A stretch of DNA of 64,000 nucleotides. Source: JAJPKK01 sp963824905 (GTDB taxonomy: Bacteria; Pseudomonadota; Alphaproteobacteria; Rhizobiales; Xanthobacteraceae). Position numbers and translations under genes: made by a program. The stretch spans positions 372,001 through 436,000 of the forward strand of contig CAWGRH010000027.1 of NCBI GenBank assembly GCA_963824905.1. Direction: 5' to 3'. The notes beneath the pieces are model-generated. The model was not told where the DNA came from, did no database searches, and worked only from the letters and a program-made list of their open reading frames with translations. Below are positions 49,957-59,496 of this stretch, one piece after another. The first letter of the stretch is position 1; each line of letters opens with the position of its first letter.

Positions 49957-51747
49957 TCACTCCGGGTCGGCCTGCTCGGGATCAGCTCGCACGACACCGG
50001 AGTTGTCGCTCGCCCGCCGTCCGCGCAACGCGACGCGCTCGGGCTCGAGCAGCTTGAGCTTGCCGTCGGGGCCGAGTGCGAGCTTGTGGACGTAGAAATA
50101 GGTGTCCTCGTCGTCGGTCGCTTCCATCACCGGCGACGGTGCCGAGACGATAAGCAGGCCGCCGCATTCGCCGATCCAGTCGATGTGGCGGTGGCCATGC
50201 ATGACCACCGCGTTGTCGGCAAGCCCCTGCAGGCGCCGCACGAACCAGCTGCCGTTGATGAGCGCGGTGCCGATGCGCACCGAGAGCGCCTTCGCGGGCT
50301 TGGGATATTCGACGACGTGGTGATGGAGCGCGATGATCCAGCTTGCGCGGGGATACTGCGTGACGGCGATATCGAGGCCCTTCGCCTGCTCGTAGGACAC
50401 CATGCCGAGCGCATTCGTGAACGAAAAGTGCGTATCGGCGTTCGAGTTCAGGATGATGATTCCGAGCCCGTCCTCGGTGTCGGGCGGCAGCACCATCGGG
50501 AACACGGTCGCCCACAGATTGGCGAGACGCCATGAGAGGCGATGCGAGCCCTGGTCGGCGAAGCGCTCGATCTCGCCGCGGTGCGGTTCGATCTTCTGCG
50601 CCAGGGTGCCGCCGATGCGGCCCGACTTCGTGTCGACGACCCGGGCCCGCGAACCCTGCAGGGCAGTGAGCGCGGAGACCGTACGAAGCTGGCGCAGCCG
50701 CTTGGTCGGACTGGTCGGCAAATCCATGCGCGCCGGGTTGGAGCGGTCGACGACGTTGACATCGTGGTTGCCGGGAAGGCCGACCAGGAGGGGCGCGAGC
50801 TTGGGGTAGAGCGCGAGCGCGTCGAGCAGCTCGGCCCACTCCGCCGACACGCCGGCATCGGTCATGTCTCCGGAAAGCAGGATGTGGTCGAGTGGCTCGG
50901 TGGCGTGAATCTCGTCGAGCCGGGCCAGCGCCTGTCGCAACCGTTCGTTCCCGCGCGGGCCCGAGCGACCGCACTCTATCCGGAAGCCGTAACGCTCGCC
51001 GACCGTATGAAGGTCGGAGATATGCGCGACGCGCCACGTCCGGGCACCCCGCGGTGGCGCATCGAAGGAGCGCAGGTCGCGCGCCTGCGCCATCGTCGCA
51101 TCGGCGAGGCCCCAAATCAGCGCGGCGAGGCCGAAATAGGCCGAGACGATGACGACGGCATTGGCGAGCGCCAATTCGATCAAGGGGCGCAGCGGGGGGA
51201 GCTCGGAGAAAGTGACAGCCCACCTGGTGTGAGGCCACGCGAGCGCGACGATGCCGAACGCGACCGCGCTGAACAGGATGCCCGACATCGCGGCACTGGC
51301 GGCGCGGACGGAGGCGCGGCCGGCCGCACTCACGCCCCGCGGCAGCCATTGCTCGACGACCTGCCGGAATCCTTCGCGGCCGACGATGTAGAAGGGTTGG
51401 ACGCCCAACGCGTTGAGCGCCCAGAAGCTCGCCTCGGCGAGCCGCAGCAACGGACGCCCGCCGAACCAAGCGAAGCCGACGAGGATCGCGATGATGACGA
51501 GGGGCGAGATGCCGGTCAGGATATAGGAGACCCGCGACGTCGTCGCATGGAACCACAACGACACGACGACCGGCGCGAGTCCCAGCGCCACGCCGGGCAG
51601 ACCGATGAGCAGCACCCAGGCGACCGCGAGCTTCGGCAGGCTGATCTCGGCGAGCAGGCTGCCCGCGAGCGAGAACAGCGATCGCTGCTTCGTGCTCGAA
51701 GCATCGTCCTCGATGTCGCCGTCGCGCGGGTCGATGATCGGCTTCAT
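49957..51747 (-). CDS. Membrane-anchored calcineurin-like metallophosphoesterase
   Basis: 596 residues. About four membrane segments in the first 215 residues (near 41-63, 75-97, 155-172 and 188-213), then a complete metallophosphoesterase domain: HISDLH at 242-247, SGDMTD, GLPGNHDVN, ALHHHVVEY and MHGHRH. All five metal-binding motifs are intact. It probably cleaves a phosphodiester or pyrophosphate at the membrane, as UDP-diacylglucosamine or cAMP phosphodiesterases do, but the substrate cannot be read from sequence. It stands alone. Confidence 0.87.
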   Translation of the reverse strand: MKPIIDPRDGDIEDDASSTKQRSLFSLAGSLLAEISLPKLAVAWVLLIGLPGVALGLAPVVVSLWFHATTSRVSYILTGISPLVIIAILVGFAWFGGRPLLRLAEASFWALNALGVQPFYIVGREGFRQVVEQWLPRGVSAAGRASVRAASAAMSGILFSAVAFGIVALAWPHTRWAVTFSELPPLRPLIELALANAVVIVSAYFGLAALIWGLADATMAQARDLRSFDAPPRGARTWRVAHISDLHTVGERYGFRIECGRSGPRGNERLRQALARLDEIHATEPLDHILLSGDMTDAGVSAEWAELLDALALYPKLAPLLVGLPGNHDVNVVDRSNPARMDLPTSPTKRLRQLRTVSALTALQGSRARVVDTKSGRIGGTLAQKIEPHRGEIERFADQGSHRLSWRLANLWATVFPMVLPPDTEDGLGIIILNSNADTHFSFTNALGMVSYEQAKGLDIAVTQYPRASWIIALHHHVVEYPKPAKALSVRIGTALINGSWFVRRLQGLADNAVVMHGHRHIDWIGECGGLLIVSAPSPVMEATDDEDTYFYVHKLALGPDGKLKLLEPERVALRGRRASDNSGVVRADPEQADPE

Positions 51748-51984
51748 GGCGCGGGGCGCCCAATCGGTCTACGGATGCGGGCCACCAGGCGCGAGGACGG
51801 CCCGCATTCGGACCTATGACCAGGTTCGAATGACATAGCAGGCGAATACACGAACTTCGTCCGCGAATACAGACGGGGGCGCCGCACCTTGGCGCAGCCG
51901 ACCCGATAGACTTCCCGGGAGCTGCGTCCTACAAGGTGTCGCTAAGGCCTCGACGAATCTCGTTTTATTGCGAGGGAGCGACCC

Positions 51985-52207
51985 ATGCGCTGGTTCCACT
52001 TCATCGTGGTCGTGTTGTTCGCGCTCGCCACCGCCATCTTCGCCTTCCAGAATCTCCAGACGGTCACGCTCGCGTTCTTGAGCTTCAGCATCGCCGCCCC
52101 GTCTGGCGCTCTTCGTCGTAATCATCTACGTGCTGGGCATGGTGACCGGCGGCAGCCTGTTCGCGCTGATTCGCCGGTCGATCACGGGATCGCGGTTGAT
52201 GGGGTAA
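51985..52207 (+). pseudogene. LapA-domain (DUF1049) small membrane protein, one-base frameshift
   Basis: Starts MRWFHFIVVVLFALATAIFA, the LapA/YciS-type first helix, with QNLQTVTLAFLSFSIAAP following. One extra T at about 52102 shifts the frame. Without it the protein would continue LALFVVIIYVLGMVTGGSLF and end SITGSRLMG with a stop at 52205-52207. The span is 223 bp, 74 codons plus one base. The intact protein would have two membrane helices and 73 residues. Recent pseudogene or sequence error. Confidence 0.8.
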
Positions 52208-52283
52208 GGGACGTGCCGCCTGCGCGGCTCGTTGCGTTGGCAGAGGCGCGCGGCGCCGTGCCTACGCGGAAACGGAACCCCTA

Positions 52284-52398
52284 ACGACCTCATCCGGAGG
52301 TGCCGTGCGCATCACGGCGTCTCGAAGGTGGCCCCATTTACTGCGGCCTGTGGCCGTCCTTCGAGACGCCGCTTCGCGCCTCCTCAGGACGAGGTCTC
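52284..52398. repeat. Dispersed CTCATCC element (second copy)
   Basis: Same arm order as 39530-39642, with inner arms TCTCGAAGG and CCGTCCTTCGAGA. It lies between the broken lapA-like gene and the cytochrome gene. Confidence 0.85.
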
Positions 52399-52433
52399 CA
52401 ATTTAATTTTTGGGCCCTCAGGTAACGCCCTCA

Positions 52434-53378
52434 CTACTTCGTCGGATCGAGCGAGGCGACATAAGCCGCGATCGCGACGACGTCCTCTCCGGTCAGCTTG
52501 TCGACCACCGCCTTCATCAGCGCGGCCGAGGGGCCGCCGCGGTCGCCGGTCTGGAAGTAGTAGATCTGGCGCGCGATGTTGCCGGGCGAGCGGCCGGCGA
52601 GGCTCGGTACGTCGCCGAGACCTTGCAGTCCCGGCCCGTGGCAGATCGCGCAGGGGATGGTCTTGCCGCCGCCTCCGGAGGCGACGAGCGCCTCGCCCTT
52701 CGTCACGCTGCCGGGCGGCACGTAGGAGACGAAGCTCGCATGGGGATCGCGCAGCTCGACCTGCTCCGGGTTCTCCGGCACCTCGATGATGCGGTTGCCG
52801 ATCGGCTCGGTGCCGCCGGCGGGATGCTGCAGCCGCCGCGTTCCCTTGAAGAAGGTCTTCGGCACGGTGTCGGCCTCGACCACCCGCGTCCAATGGATCG
52901 GCTTGAGGCCGGCGAAATACTCGGTTGCGCCCTTGATTTCCTCGGGCGTCATCTCCTTGGAGAACCGCATCATCGCGCCGGCCCCGGCGCCGCCGCGCGC
53001 GCCGGTTTTGAAGTCGGCCAGTTGCCGGGCGAGGTAGGAAGCGGTGGTGCCGGCGAGGCGCGAGTTCTCGGGATGGCCATTCCCGTGGGGGAGATGGCAG
53101 CCGATGCAGGCGCGGACCGTGGTGCCGTTGCCGTGGGCGACGATATTCGGCATCGGCGGATGCTCGTTCGGGAACCAGTCCGGCGAATCCATCTGTGAGT
53201 CGATCTGGGCGCGGGTGTAGGTCTTGGTCGAGCCCGGCGCCTGCAACGGCCGGTCCCCCTCGTTTTCGACCGGAACACGCTCGGCCTGGGCCGGCGGATA
53301 GGCCCAATCCGGCCGCTCGGCCGCAAGCGCCGGCCCAACGAGACCGGCAAGCACGAGGACCGGAGCGAGCTTCCACAT
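52434..53378 (-). CDS. Dihaem c-type cytochrome
   Basis: 314 residues with a signal peptide (MWKLAPVLVLAGLVGPALAA) and two haem-binding motifs, CIGCH and CAICH, each followed by a Met-bearing segment that could give the axial ligand. The domains resemble cytochrome c4/c553-type units (YLARQLADFKTGARGG, NIARQIYYFQTGDRGGPSAA). It carries electrons in the periplasm. No oxidoreductase gene is adjacent. It could serve PQQ dehydrogenases, but none is nearer than 22 kb and no link is shown. Confidence 0.88.
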   Translation of the reverse strand: MWKLAPVLVLAGLVGPALAAERPDWAYPPAQAERVPVENEGDRPLQAPGSTKTYTRAQIDSQMDSPDWFPNEHPPMPNIVAHGNGTTVRACIGCHLPHGNGHPENSRLAGTTASYLARQLADFKTGARGGAGAGAMMRFSKEMTPEEIKGATEYFAGLKPIHWTRVVEADTVPKTFFKGTRRLQHPAGGTEPIGNRIIEVPENPEQVELRDPHASFVSYVPPGSVTKGEALVASGGGGKTIPCAICHGPGLQGLGDVPSLAGRSPGNIARQIYYFQTGDRGGPSAALMKAVVDKLTGEDVVAIAAYVASLDPTK

Positions 53379-53729
53379 GACGTTTCCCCTTACTTACTTG
53401 ATGGCGCTTTGTTTGGTGGGCGCGATCCTACCGGGGAATGGGCGGGCGGCAAATCCTCACCCCCCGATCCGCACTGGCGCGGATTTAGGCGGTCGCTCGG
53501 CCGTGAATCGAGGTGAAACGCGAACGGCTCATAGGCGATGTGCAAGGTTCACCATTGCCAAATCCAATGGGTGGAGCATATTGCGCCGGCAAATCGTTAC
53601 GACACACGGTCGGAATCGGAAGCGTCCGCAGAACTGCGGCCGGAGGTTCCCGGTTCTCACCCGACGGTAATGCCGCGCCGAGCGGTCTAACGAGAAGCGC
53701 GGGATGGGGGAGGACTGAGGGAGGATACG
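53379..53729. other. Intergenic stretch without recognisable features
   Basis: About 350 bp between the divergent cytochrome and small basic protein genes. No gene, repeat or clear operator seen. A GAGGGAGGA ribosome site for the next gene lies at its right end. Confidence 0.5.
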
Positions 53730-53924
53730 TTGGCTAAGACGAAGGCTGCCGGTGGTTCCAAGCGCAATCAGTCGGCAGCGAAGGGGCGAACGCGCAGTGC
53801 CGTTCGCCTCCGCGACAGCGACTGGTATGCCAGGGCCGCCCGTTCCATCGGAATCAGTGACAACCGCGACCGCAAGGGCCGCGACGCCGAGCGCGAGAGC
53901 CTCCGCGCCTCACCTGCGTCATAG
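53730..53924 (+). CDS. Small basic hypothetical protein (TTG start)
   Basis: 64 residues, MAKTKAAGGSKRNQSAAKGR followed by a more balanced part with DSDWYARAARSIGISDNRDR. The TTG start is supported by a near-perfect GGAGG five bases upstream. It is rich in Lys, Arg, Ser and Ala, so it may bind nucleic acid, but there is no recognised domain. A strong hairpin follows its stop. Short length keeps confidence moderate. Confidence 0.5.
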   Translation: MAKTKAAGGSKRNQSAAKGRTRSAVRLRDSDWYARAARSIGISDNRDRKGRDAERESLRASPAS

Positions 53925-53955
53925 CGCAAGAACTACTGTTTCAGTTTGACGCATC

Positions 53956-54000
53956 ATCTGCGGCGAGCGAGCCGGTCACGCCGGCTCGCTCGCCGCAGAT
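53956..54000. terminator. Strong bidirectional hairpin terminator
   Basis: A perfect 20-bp inverted repeat with a 5-base loop, between the convergent small basic protein gene and the MarR gene. It abuts the MarR stop codon at 54001-54003. Confidence 0.75.
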
Positions 54001-54465
54001 TCAGGGCTGGCTGCCGTCGGGCGCCGCGAAGTCGGTCGCGACCACGGCGCGAAGCATGGTGCGCAGCTGCGCGGCCTGTTGCGGCCCGAACGTTTCCTCG
54101 AACCGACCCTGTGCCTCGCTCCATCCCTTGAGCGCTGCCTCGTGACGCTTCGCGCCGGCCGCCGTGAGATGCAGCTCCTTGGCACGGCGGTCGTGCGCTG
54201 CGGGTTCGATCCGGATCAGCCCATCGCGTTCGAGCGGCAGGATATTCCGCCCCAAGGTGGTGCGGTCCATCGCCATGTCCTCGGCGAGCCGGTTGATCGT
54301 CATCGGCCCTTTCCGCTTGAGCTTCGAGAGAATCGAGAACTGAGTGGTGCGCAACCCGCTCGACGCCAAGTGCTGGTCGTAGAACTGGGTCACGTGCCTC
54401 GCCGCCGAACGGACGGCGAAGCAATTGCATTCCTGCGTCATCGTCGGAGCGCCGGAGGACATCAT
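54001..54465 (-). CDS. MarR-family transcriptional regulator
   Basis: 154 residues with the winged helix: LRTTQFSILSKLKRKGPMTI, NRLAEDMAMDRTTLGRNILP and a wing with DRRAKELHLTAAGAK. Two cysteines near the N-terminus (ECNCF) could be redox or ligand sensitive. The ATG at 54465 (AAGGA 10 bases upstream) is preferred; an ATG at 54486 would overlap the operator region. It is divergent from the MATE exporter and probably represses it through the palindromes between them. Confidence 0.88.
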   Translation of the reverse strand: MMSSGAPTMTQECNCFAVRSAARHVTQFYDQHLASSGLRTTQFSILSKLKRKGPMTINRLAEDMAMDRTTLGRNILPLERDGLIRIEPAAHDRRAKELHLTAAGAKRHEAALKGWSEAQGRFEETFGPQQAAQLRTMLRAVVATDFAAPDGSQP

Positions 54466-54488
54466 CGCATTCCCAGTCCTTGACATGA

Positions 54489-54518
54489 GTGCATATGCAC
54501 CTTTATATGCGCATGTAC
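54489..54518. promoter_or_regulatory. Palindromic operators between marR and MATE genes
   Basis: A perfect 12-bp palindrome GTGCATATGCAC at 54489-54500, and a second imperfect one, TATATGCGCATGTA, at 54505-54518. Their centres are about 17 bp apart. They lie just upstream of both divergent starts, as expected for a MarR autorepressor controlling its exporter. Confidence 0.65.
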
Positions 54519-54547
54519 GCTAAAGTCAATGGACCAGGGGTCTGTCG

Positions 54548-55984
54548 ATGACCGTGCATCCGACGAACCTGAAGGCGGTTTCGCCCGAGATCCCAGTCGT
54601 CCCGTCAGTTGCGGAGAAGCGGCGCGATCCGCGCACGCGCATGCTTCTCGAAGCGCCGATCACCCCGACCTTGCTGCGGCTCGCCGCCCCCAATGTGCTG
54701 GTCATGGTGACGCAGGCCTCGGTCGGACTTATCGAGACTTATTTCGTCGGCAAGCTCGGAACCGCGGCGCTCGCCGGCGTCGCGCTGGTGTTTCCCGTCG
54801 TCATGCTGATGCAGATGATGTCGGCGGGCGCGATGGGCGGCGGCATCTCCTCGGCGATCGCCCGCGCGCTCGGCAGCGGACGCCGCGACGACGCCAATGC
54901 GCTGACGATCCATGCGCTGGCGATTGGGGGCATCTTCGGCATCGCCTTCATGGTGATCGCGCTCGGCTTCGGCCGTCCGCTCTATGCGGCGATGGGGGGA
55001 AGCGGCGACTCGCTCGCCGCCGCCCTGACCTATTCCAACGTCGTGTTCTCGGGCGCGCTCCTGGTCTGGCTCTTCAACTCGCTCGCCAATGTGATCCGCG
55101 GCACCGGCAACATGATGGTGCCGGCGATCGTCACCTGCACCGGCGCCGCGGTGCTGGTCCCGCTTTCGCCGTGCCTCATCTTCGGCTGGGGGCCGTTTCC
55201 GCAGCTCGGCATCGCCGGCGGCGCGGTGGCGGTGATCGCCTTCTACGGGCTCGGCAGCATTGCCTTCCTCGCCTATCTGTGGACCGGACGCAGCGTGGTG
55301 CGCCTCGTGCTCAGCGGCGGCCTGCAGCGGGTGCTGTTCTGGGATATTCTGCGCGTCGGGATGGTCGCCGCGCTGATCACCGTCGGGACCAATCTGACCA
55401 TCGGCATCGCCACCGCGCTCGTGGGACAATTCGGACCCGCGGCGATCGCCGGCTACGGGACCGGATCACGCATCGAGTACCTCCTCATCCCGCTGGTATT
55501 CGGGCTGGGCGGCCCGCTGGTCGCGATGGTCGGGACCAACATCGGCGCCGGCCAGCGTGACCGCGCGCTGCGCACGGCGTGGATCGGCGCCGCCGTGGCG
55601 GCCGCCTTGTGCGAGACGATCGGCCTCACGGCGGCGGCGTTTCCCGGAGCGTGGCTCTCGCTGTTCGATGCCGATCCCGGGATGATCGAGGCCGGCACGC
55701 GTTACCTTCACGCGGTCGGCCCGGCCTACGGCCTGTTCGGGCTCGGCATGGCACTCTACTTCGCGTCGCAAGGCGCCGGGCGCCTGCTGTGGCCGCTCGT
55801 CGCCAACATGACGCGCCTGGCGATCGCGGGCGGAGGCGGCTGGCTCGCGCTGCGCTGGACCGGCGATTTGTCCTACGTGTTCGCGGTGCAGGCGCTGGCG
55901 CTCGTCGTGTTCGGCTTGATCATCGCCGCAGCGGTCGCGAGCGGCGCCTGGTTTCACGGGCCGGCCGTACAGCGCGCGAAGTGA
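54548..55984 (+). CDS. MATE-family efflux transporter
   Basis: 478 residues with 12 predicted membrane segments in two halves. MATE features: APNVLVMVTQASVGLIETYF, GKLGTAALAGVALVFPVVML, NVIRGTGNMMVPAIVTCTGA and GAGQRDRALRTAWIGAAVAA. Such pumps expel cationic drugs or metabolites using sodium or proton gradients. AGGGG seven bases upstream sets the start. Divergent MarR gene and shared operators suggest induction by its substrate. Confidence 0.92.
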   Translation: MTVHPTNLKAVSPEIPVVPSVAEKRRDPRTRMLLEAPITPTLLRLAAPNVLVMVTQASVGLIETYFVGKLGTAALAGVALVFPVVMLMQMMSAGAMGGGISSAIARALGSGRRDDANALTIHALAIGGIFGIAFMVIALGFGRPLYAAMGGSGDSLAAALTYSNVVFSGALLVWLFNSLANVIRGTGNMMVPAIVTCTGAAVLVPLSPCLIFGWGPFPQLGIAGGAVAVIAFYGLGSIAFLAYLWTGRSVVRLVLSGGLQRVLFWDILRVGMVAALITVGTNLTIGIATALVGQFGPAAIAGYGTGSRIEYLLIPLVFGLGGPLVAMVGTNIGAGQRDRALRTAWIGAAVAAALCETIGLTAAAFPGAWLSLFDADPGMIEAGTRYLHAVGPAYGLFGLGMALYFASQGAGRLLWPLVANMTRLAIAGGGGWLALRWTGDLSYVFAVQALALVVFGLIIAAAVASGAWFHGPAVQRAK

Positions 55985-56136
55985 TGCCTTCGCGATAAGA
56001 GAACGAGTTGCGCCTTTTCGGGTGGCAGCCGCCGCCTGCTTGTGGCAGCTCGCGAAAACGGGCAGCATCTCTGCACAAGCCGCGCGCGCCGCAGCTCACC
56101 TGCCGGCGGCAAAAAGCAAGCTCTCGCGGAGGACAC

Positions 56137-56526
56137 ATGAAGCTTCTGTTGGCTGCCACCACGCTGTCGATCGCCGGCCTCCTGGCTGGAAACGGGCCTG
56201 CCGGCGCCCAGGAGATTCAACGCAAGGTCCTGCTTCAGCAGGACGGTCCGCCGGGCTACCAGACCGTGCTGACGTCCGTGGAAATCCCCGTTGGCGTGAG
56301 CGAGATCAGGCATACGCATCCCGGCATGCTTGTCGTGTACGTGATCGAGGGGACACTCGCTCTCGAGACCGAAGGGCGTCCGCGAACCACCTACAAGCCC
56401 GGCGATTCCTTCTACGTCGACGCCGGGAAGATCCATCGAGGGATCAACACCGGCACCGTGCCCGTGAAGATCGCCGCAACGCTGGTCGCCGAGAAGGGCA
56501 AGCCGATGAGCACGCCGGCGCCATGA
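56137..56526 (+). CDS. Exported cupin-domain protein
   Basis: 129 residues: signal peptide (MKLLLAATTLSIAGLLAGNG to AGAQ) and a single cupin barrel with metal ligands in SEIRHTHPGMLVVYVIEGTL and the second motif PGDSFYVDAGKIHRGINTGT. Single-domain cupins bind a metal and may be enzymes or sensors. GGAGG sets the start. It lies 21 bp before the carboxylesterase gene and is probably co-transcribed. Confidence 0.87.
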   Translation: MKLLLAATTLSIAGLLAGNGPAGAQEIQRKVLLQQDGPPGYQTVLTSVEIPVGVSEIRHTHPGMLVVYVIEGTLALETEGRPRTTYKPGDSFYVDAGKIHRGINTGTVPVKIAATLVAEKGKPMSTPAP

Positions 56527-56547
56527 CACGGAAGAGGGGACAAGCGC

Positions 56548-58126
56548 ATGGACCTTTGCGCGAGGCTGCTCGGCGTTACGGCGATCGCCTCGATCGCGGC
56601 AATCGGTGCTGCGAGCGGACAGACGCCGCCGGCGCCGGTCGTGCATGCGCCGGCCGGCGACATTCAGGGCCTTTCCGCTTGCCGGCGTCGGCGAATTTCT
56701 CGGCATTCCCTATGCGAAACCTCCGGTCGGCGACCTGCGCTGGCGTCCGCCGCAGCCGGTGGCGCGATGGGGCGAGACCCTGCAGGCGACGAAGTTCGCG
56801 AACACCTGTGTGCAGCCACAGCGCGGCGTGTTCGCGTCCCCGAGCAAGACCGAGGACTGTCTCTATCTCAACGTATTCACGCCGGCCGCCGAGCCCGGGA
56901 CAGGCGCCCGGCTGCCGGTGATGGTGTGGTTTCACGGCGGTGGTCTGTTTTCCGGCGAAAGCAACGACTACGACGGGTCTAAGCTCGCGAGCCGCGGCCG
57001 AGTGGTGGTGGTGACGCTCAATTACCGCGTCGGGGCGCTGGGCTTCCTCTCGCATCCCGCGATCAATGCCGAAGGCCACCCCTTCGCGAACTACGGGATC
57101 ATGGACCAGCAGTTGGCGTTGCGCTGGGTGCAGACCAATATCGCCACGTTCGGCGGCGATCCCGGCAACGTCACGATCTTCGGGCAATCCGGCGGCGGCA
57201 CCGCTGTGATGGCCAATCTCGTTTCGCCGCTTTCGAAGGGTTTCTTCCACCGGGCGATCAACCAGAGTGGAACGCGCATTGGCGTCACGCCCCCGGCCAC
57301 AGCCCTCAAGCTCGGCGAGGAATTCGCGGCAATGGCCGGATGCGCGGACCAGAATCCGCAGTGCCTGCGCGCGCTGTCGGTCGATCAGGTGCTTGCGCAT
57401 CAAGGCGGCATTCTCGGCGTCGTCCCCGACTTTCCGTCGATCGACGGCAGCATCATCACCCGTGCTGCACTCGATGCTTTCGAGAGCGGGCAGTTCAACC
57501 GGGTGCCGATCATGACCGGGCTCGTGCGCGACGAGCAGGCGTTCTTCCTCCCCGAAGCGAACACCAAGAAGCCGCTCACCGCGGATGAGTTCATGCGCTA
57601 CACCATCTCGTACGGCGCCGCGCACAAGGACAAGCTCCTCGCCAAATATCCGCTTGCCGATTATCCGAGCCCGAGCCTCGCCGAGATCGCCATGGCGCAG
57701 GGCGCCAAGGCCTGCACGGCACGGCTGCTCGACCGCACCTGGTCGAAATACGTCCCCGTGTATGCCTATGAATTCGCCGACCGCACGGCACCGTCCTATT
57801 TTCCGGACGTGAGCTATCCGATGCGGGCCTATCACACGTCCGAGCTGCAATACCTGTTTCCGCGATTCCGCGGCGGCCAGGGCACCTCGCGTCCGCTCAA
57901 CGAGGCGCAGGAGCGCCTGTCCGACCTGCTGGTCGACTACTGGACGACGTTCGCACGCACCGGCACGCCCGACCAATCGGAAGGCCACGCCTTGCCGCCA
58001 TGGCCGCGATACTCGGCCGAGAAGGACAACGTGCTCGTCCTCGACCTCCCCGGCATGAAGAGCGAAGACGATTACGGCAAAGCTAACGATTGCGCTCTTT
58101 GGGACGGGATACTCGACTATCGGTAA
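56548..58126 (+). pseudogene. Type-B carboxylesterase, one-base frameshift
   Basis: The first part gives a signal peptide (MDLCARLLGVTAIASIAAIG to SGQ) and VVHAPAGDIQG. At 56672-56674 an extra T breaks the frame; removal restores PLAGVGEFLGIPYAKPPVGD. The span of 1579 bp is 526 codons plus one base. The rest is a complete carboxylesterase: the oxyanion HGGGLFSG, nucleophile TIFGQSGGGTAV and catalytic His in YHTSELQYLF. The protein would be exported. An internal ATG at 56606 gives an almost full-length catalytic part without a signal. Recent pseudogene or sequence error. Confidence 0.82.
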
Positions 58127-58333
58127 AGTCCCTTTACTGTCATTGCCCGGCTTGACTGGGCGATAACAAGAAGGGCCAGACCCATAAGAAACCCGCATCG
58201 CGCGTGCTTTTTGCGCCTCGATGTGCGGCGCGCGTGCCGCAGGCCCGCAGGATTGACAAATCGCGCCCTCCTGTCAGTTTACGACCATATTTACGGACCG
58301 GCGAGAAGCCGGCGTGCCGCCGGGAGAAAACGC

Positions 58334-59473
58334 ATGTCGACGATTGCCAGGATTTTGGGAGGCGCCCTGCTGCTTGCGCCGGTCGCCGCGTCGGCGCAAT
58401 CGACTGTCTATATTCCCGACGTGGTCGAATTGTCCGGCGCAGGCGCAGTATCCGGAACGAACTGGCGCGACGGCATCATCCTCGCCGTCGACGAAATCAA
58501 CGCCAAGGGCGGCATTCTCGGCAAGAAGCTCAACGTGCCGCATATCGATACCCAGAGCGACGCCGGCATTGCGCGCGCGCAGATCCAGAAGGTGATCGAC
58601 AACGATCCCTATGTGATCCTCGGGCCCGTATTCTCCGGTTCGGTGCTGGTGACGATGGAGCTCGCGAAGCAGGCCGAGATTCCCGAGATCACCGGCGCCG
58701 AAGCCGCCGCCGTCACCCAGCGCGGCAACGGCTACGTTTTCCGCACCTCGTTCGGCCAGCAGTTCTCGATGCCCAAGATCGCCGACTACATGCGCGACGG
58801 CGTCAAGGCGAAGAAGGTCGCGGTGGTGTGGGTCAACAACGATTTCGGCAAGGGCGGCCGCGATTTCTTCATCGCCGAGATGAAGAAGCGCAACATCCCC
58901 GTCGTCGCCGACATCTCGACCGAGTCCGGCCAGGTCGACTTCGCCGCCGACGTCGTCAAGGTCAAGGGCGCGAATGCGGACGCCGTGTTCGTCTATACGA
59001 ACGAGGAGGAGAGCGCGCGCTTTCTGCGCGAGGCGAAGAAGCAAGGCCTCAACGTGCCGCTGATCGGCGAGACCACGTTGCTCGGACAGAAGGTGATCGA
59101 ACTCGCCGGCGACGCCGCGAACGGCGTGCGCGGCCATGTCGGTCTCAGCGCCGACGCTCCGGTGGCCTCTTTCCAGAAGTTCGGCGAGAAGTTCAAGGCG
59201 CGGTTCGGCTACGCCAACGACCATAACGGGATCAAAGGCTATACCGCGATCTACGCAATCAAACACGTCACCGAGAAAATGGGCAAATTCGATTCCAAGC
59301 TGTTTGCCAAGACGCTGCATGGCCTGACCATCAAGCCTGAGAACGAGCCCGGAATCCTGCTCGAGGCGACCTGGGACGGCAACGGCGACATCGACCGCGA
59401 GAGCTTCCTCGGCGAGGTGGTCCAGGGCAAGCAGAAGATCGTCGGCACCCTTCCCAAGCTCGGCGTGAAATAG
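58334..59473 (+). CDS. Branched-chain-type ABC transporter substrate-binding protein
   Basis: 379 residues of the LivK family: signal peptide (MSTIARILGGALLLAPVAAS to AQ), then GTNWRDGIILAVDEINAKGG, ILGPVFSGSVLVTMELAKQA, KKVAVVWVNNDFGKGGRDFF and NDHNGIKGYTAIYAIKHVTE. GGGAG sets the start. First gene of a six-gene run with two permeases, two ATPases and a dehydrogenase. In rhizobia this family also binds aromatic acids, so the ligand need not be an amino acid. Confidence 0.92.
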   Translation: MSTIARILGGALLLAPVAASAQSTVYIPDVVELSGAGAVSGTNWRDGIILAVDEINAKGGILGKKLNVPHIDTQSDAGIARAQIQKVIDNDPYVILGPVFSGSVLVTMELAKQAEIPEITGAEAAAVTQRGNGYVFRTSFGQQFSMPKIADYMRDGVKAKKVAVVWVNNDFGKGGRDFFIAEMKKRNIPVVADISTESGQVDFAADVVKVKGANADAVFVYTNEEESARFLREAKKQGLNVPLIGETTLLGQKVIELAGDAANGVRGHVGLSADAPVASFQKFGEKFKARFGYANDHNGIKGYTAIYAIKHVTEKMGKFDSKLFAKTLHGLTIKPENEPGILLEATWDGNGDIDRESFLGEVVQGKQKIVGTLPKLGVK

Positions 59474-59496
59474 GCGCGCAATCGGAGGCCGCTTCG

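Noticed and set aside
52434..53378. Dihaem cytochrome as dedicated partner of the PQQ dehydrogenases
   Set aside because: It is 22 kb away, on the other strand and with unrelated neighbours; no evidence of a link beyond chemistry.
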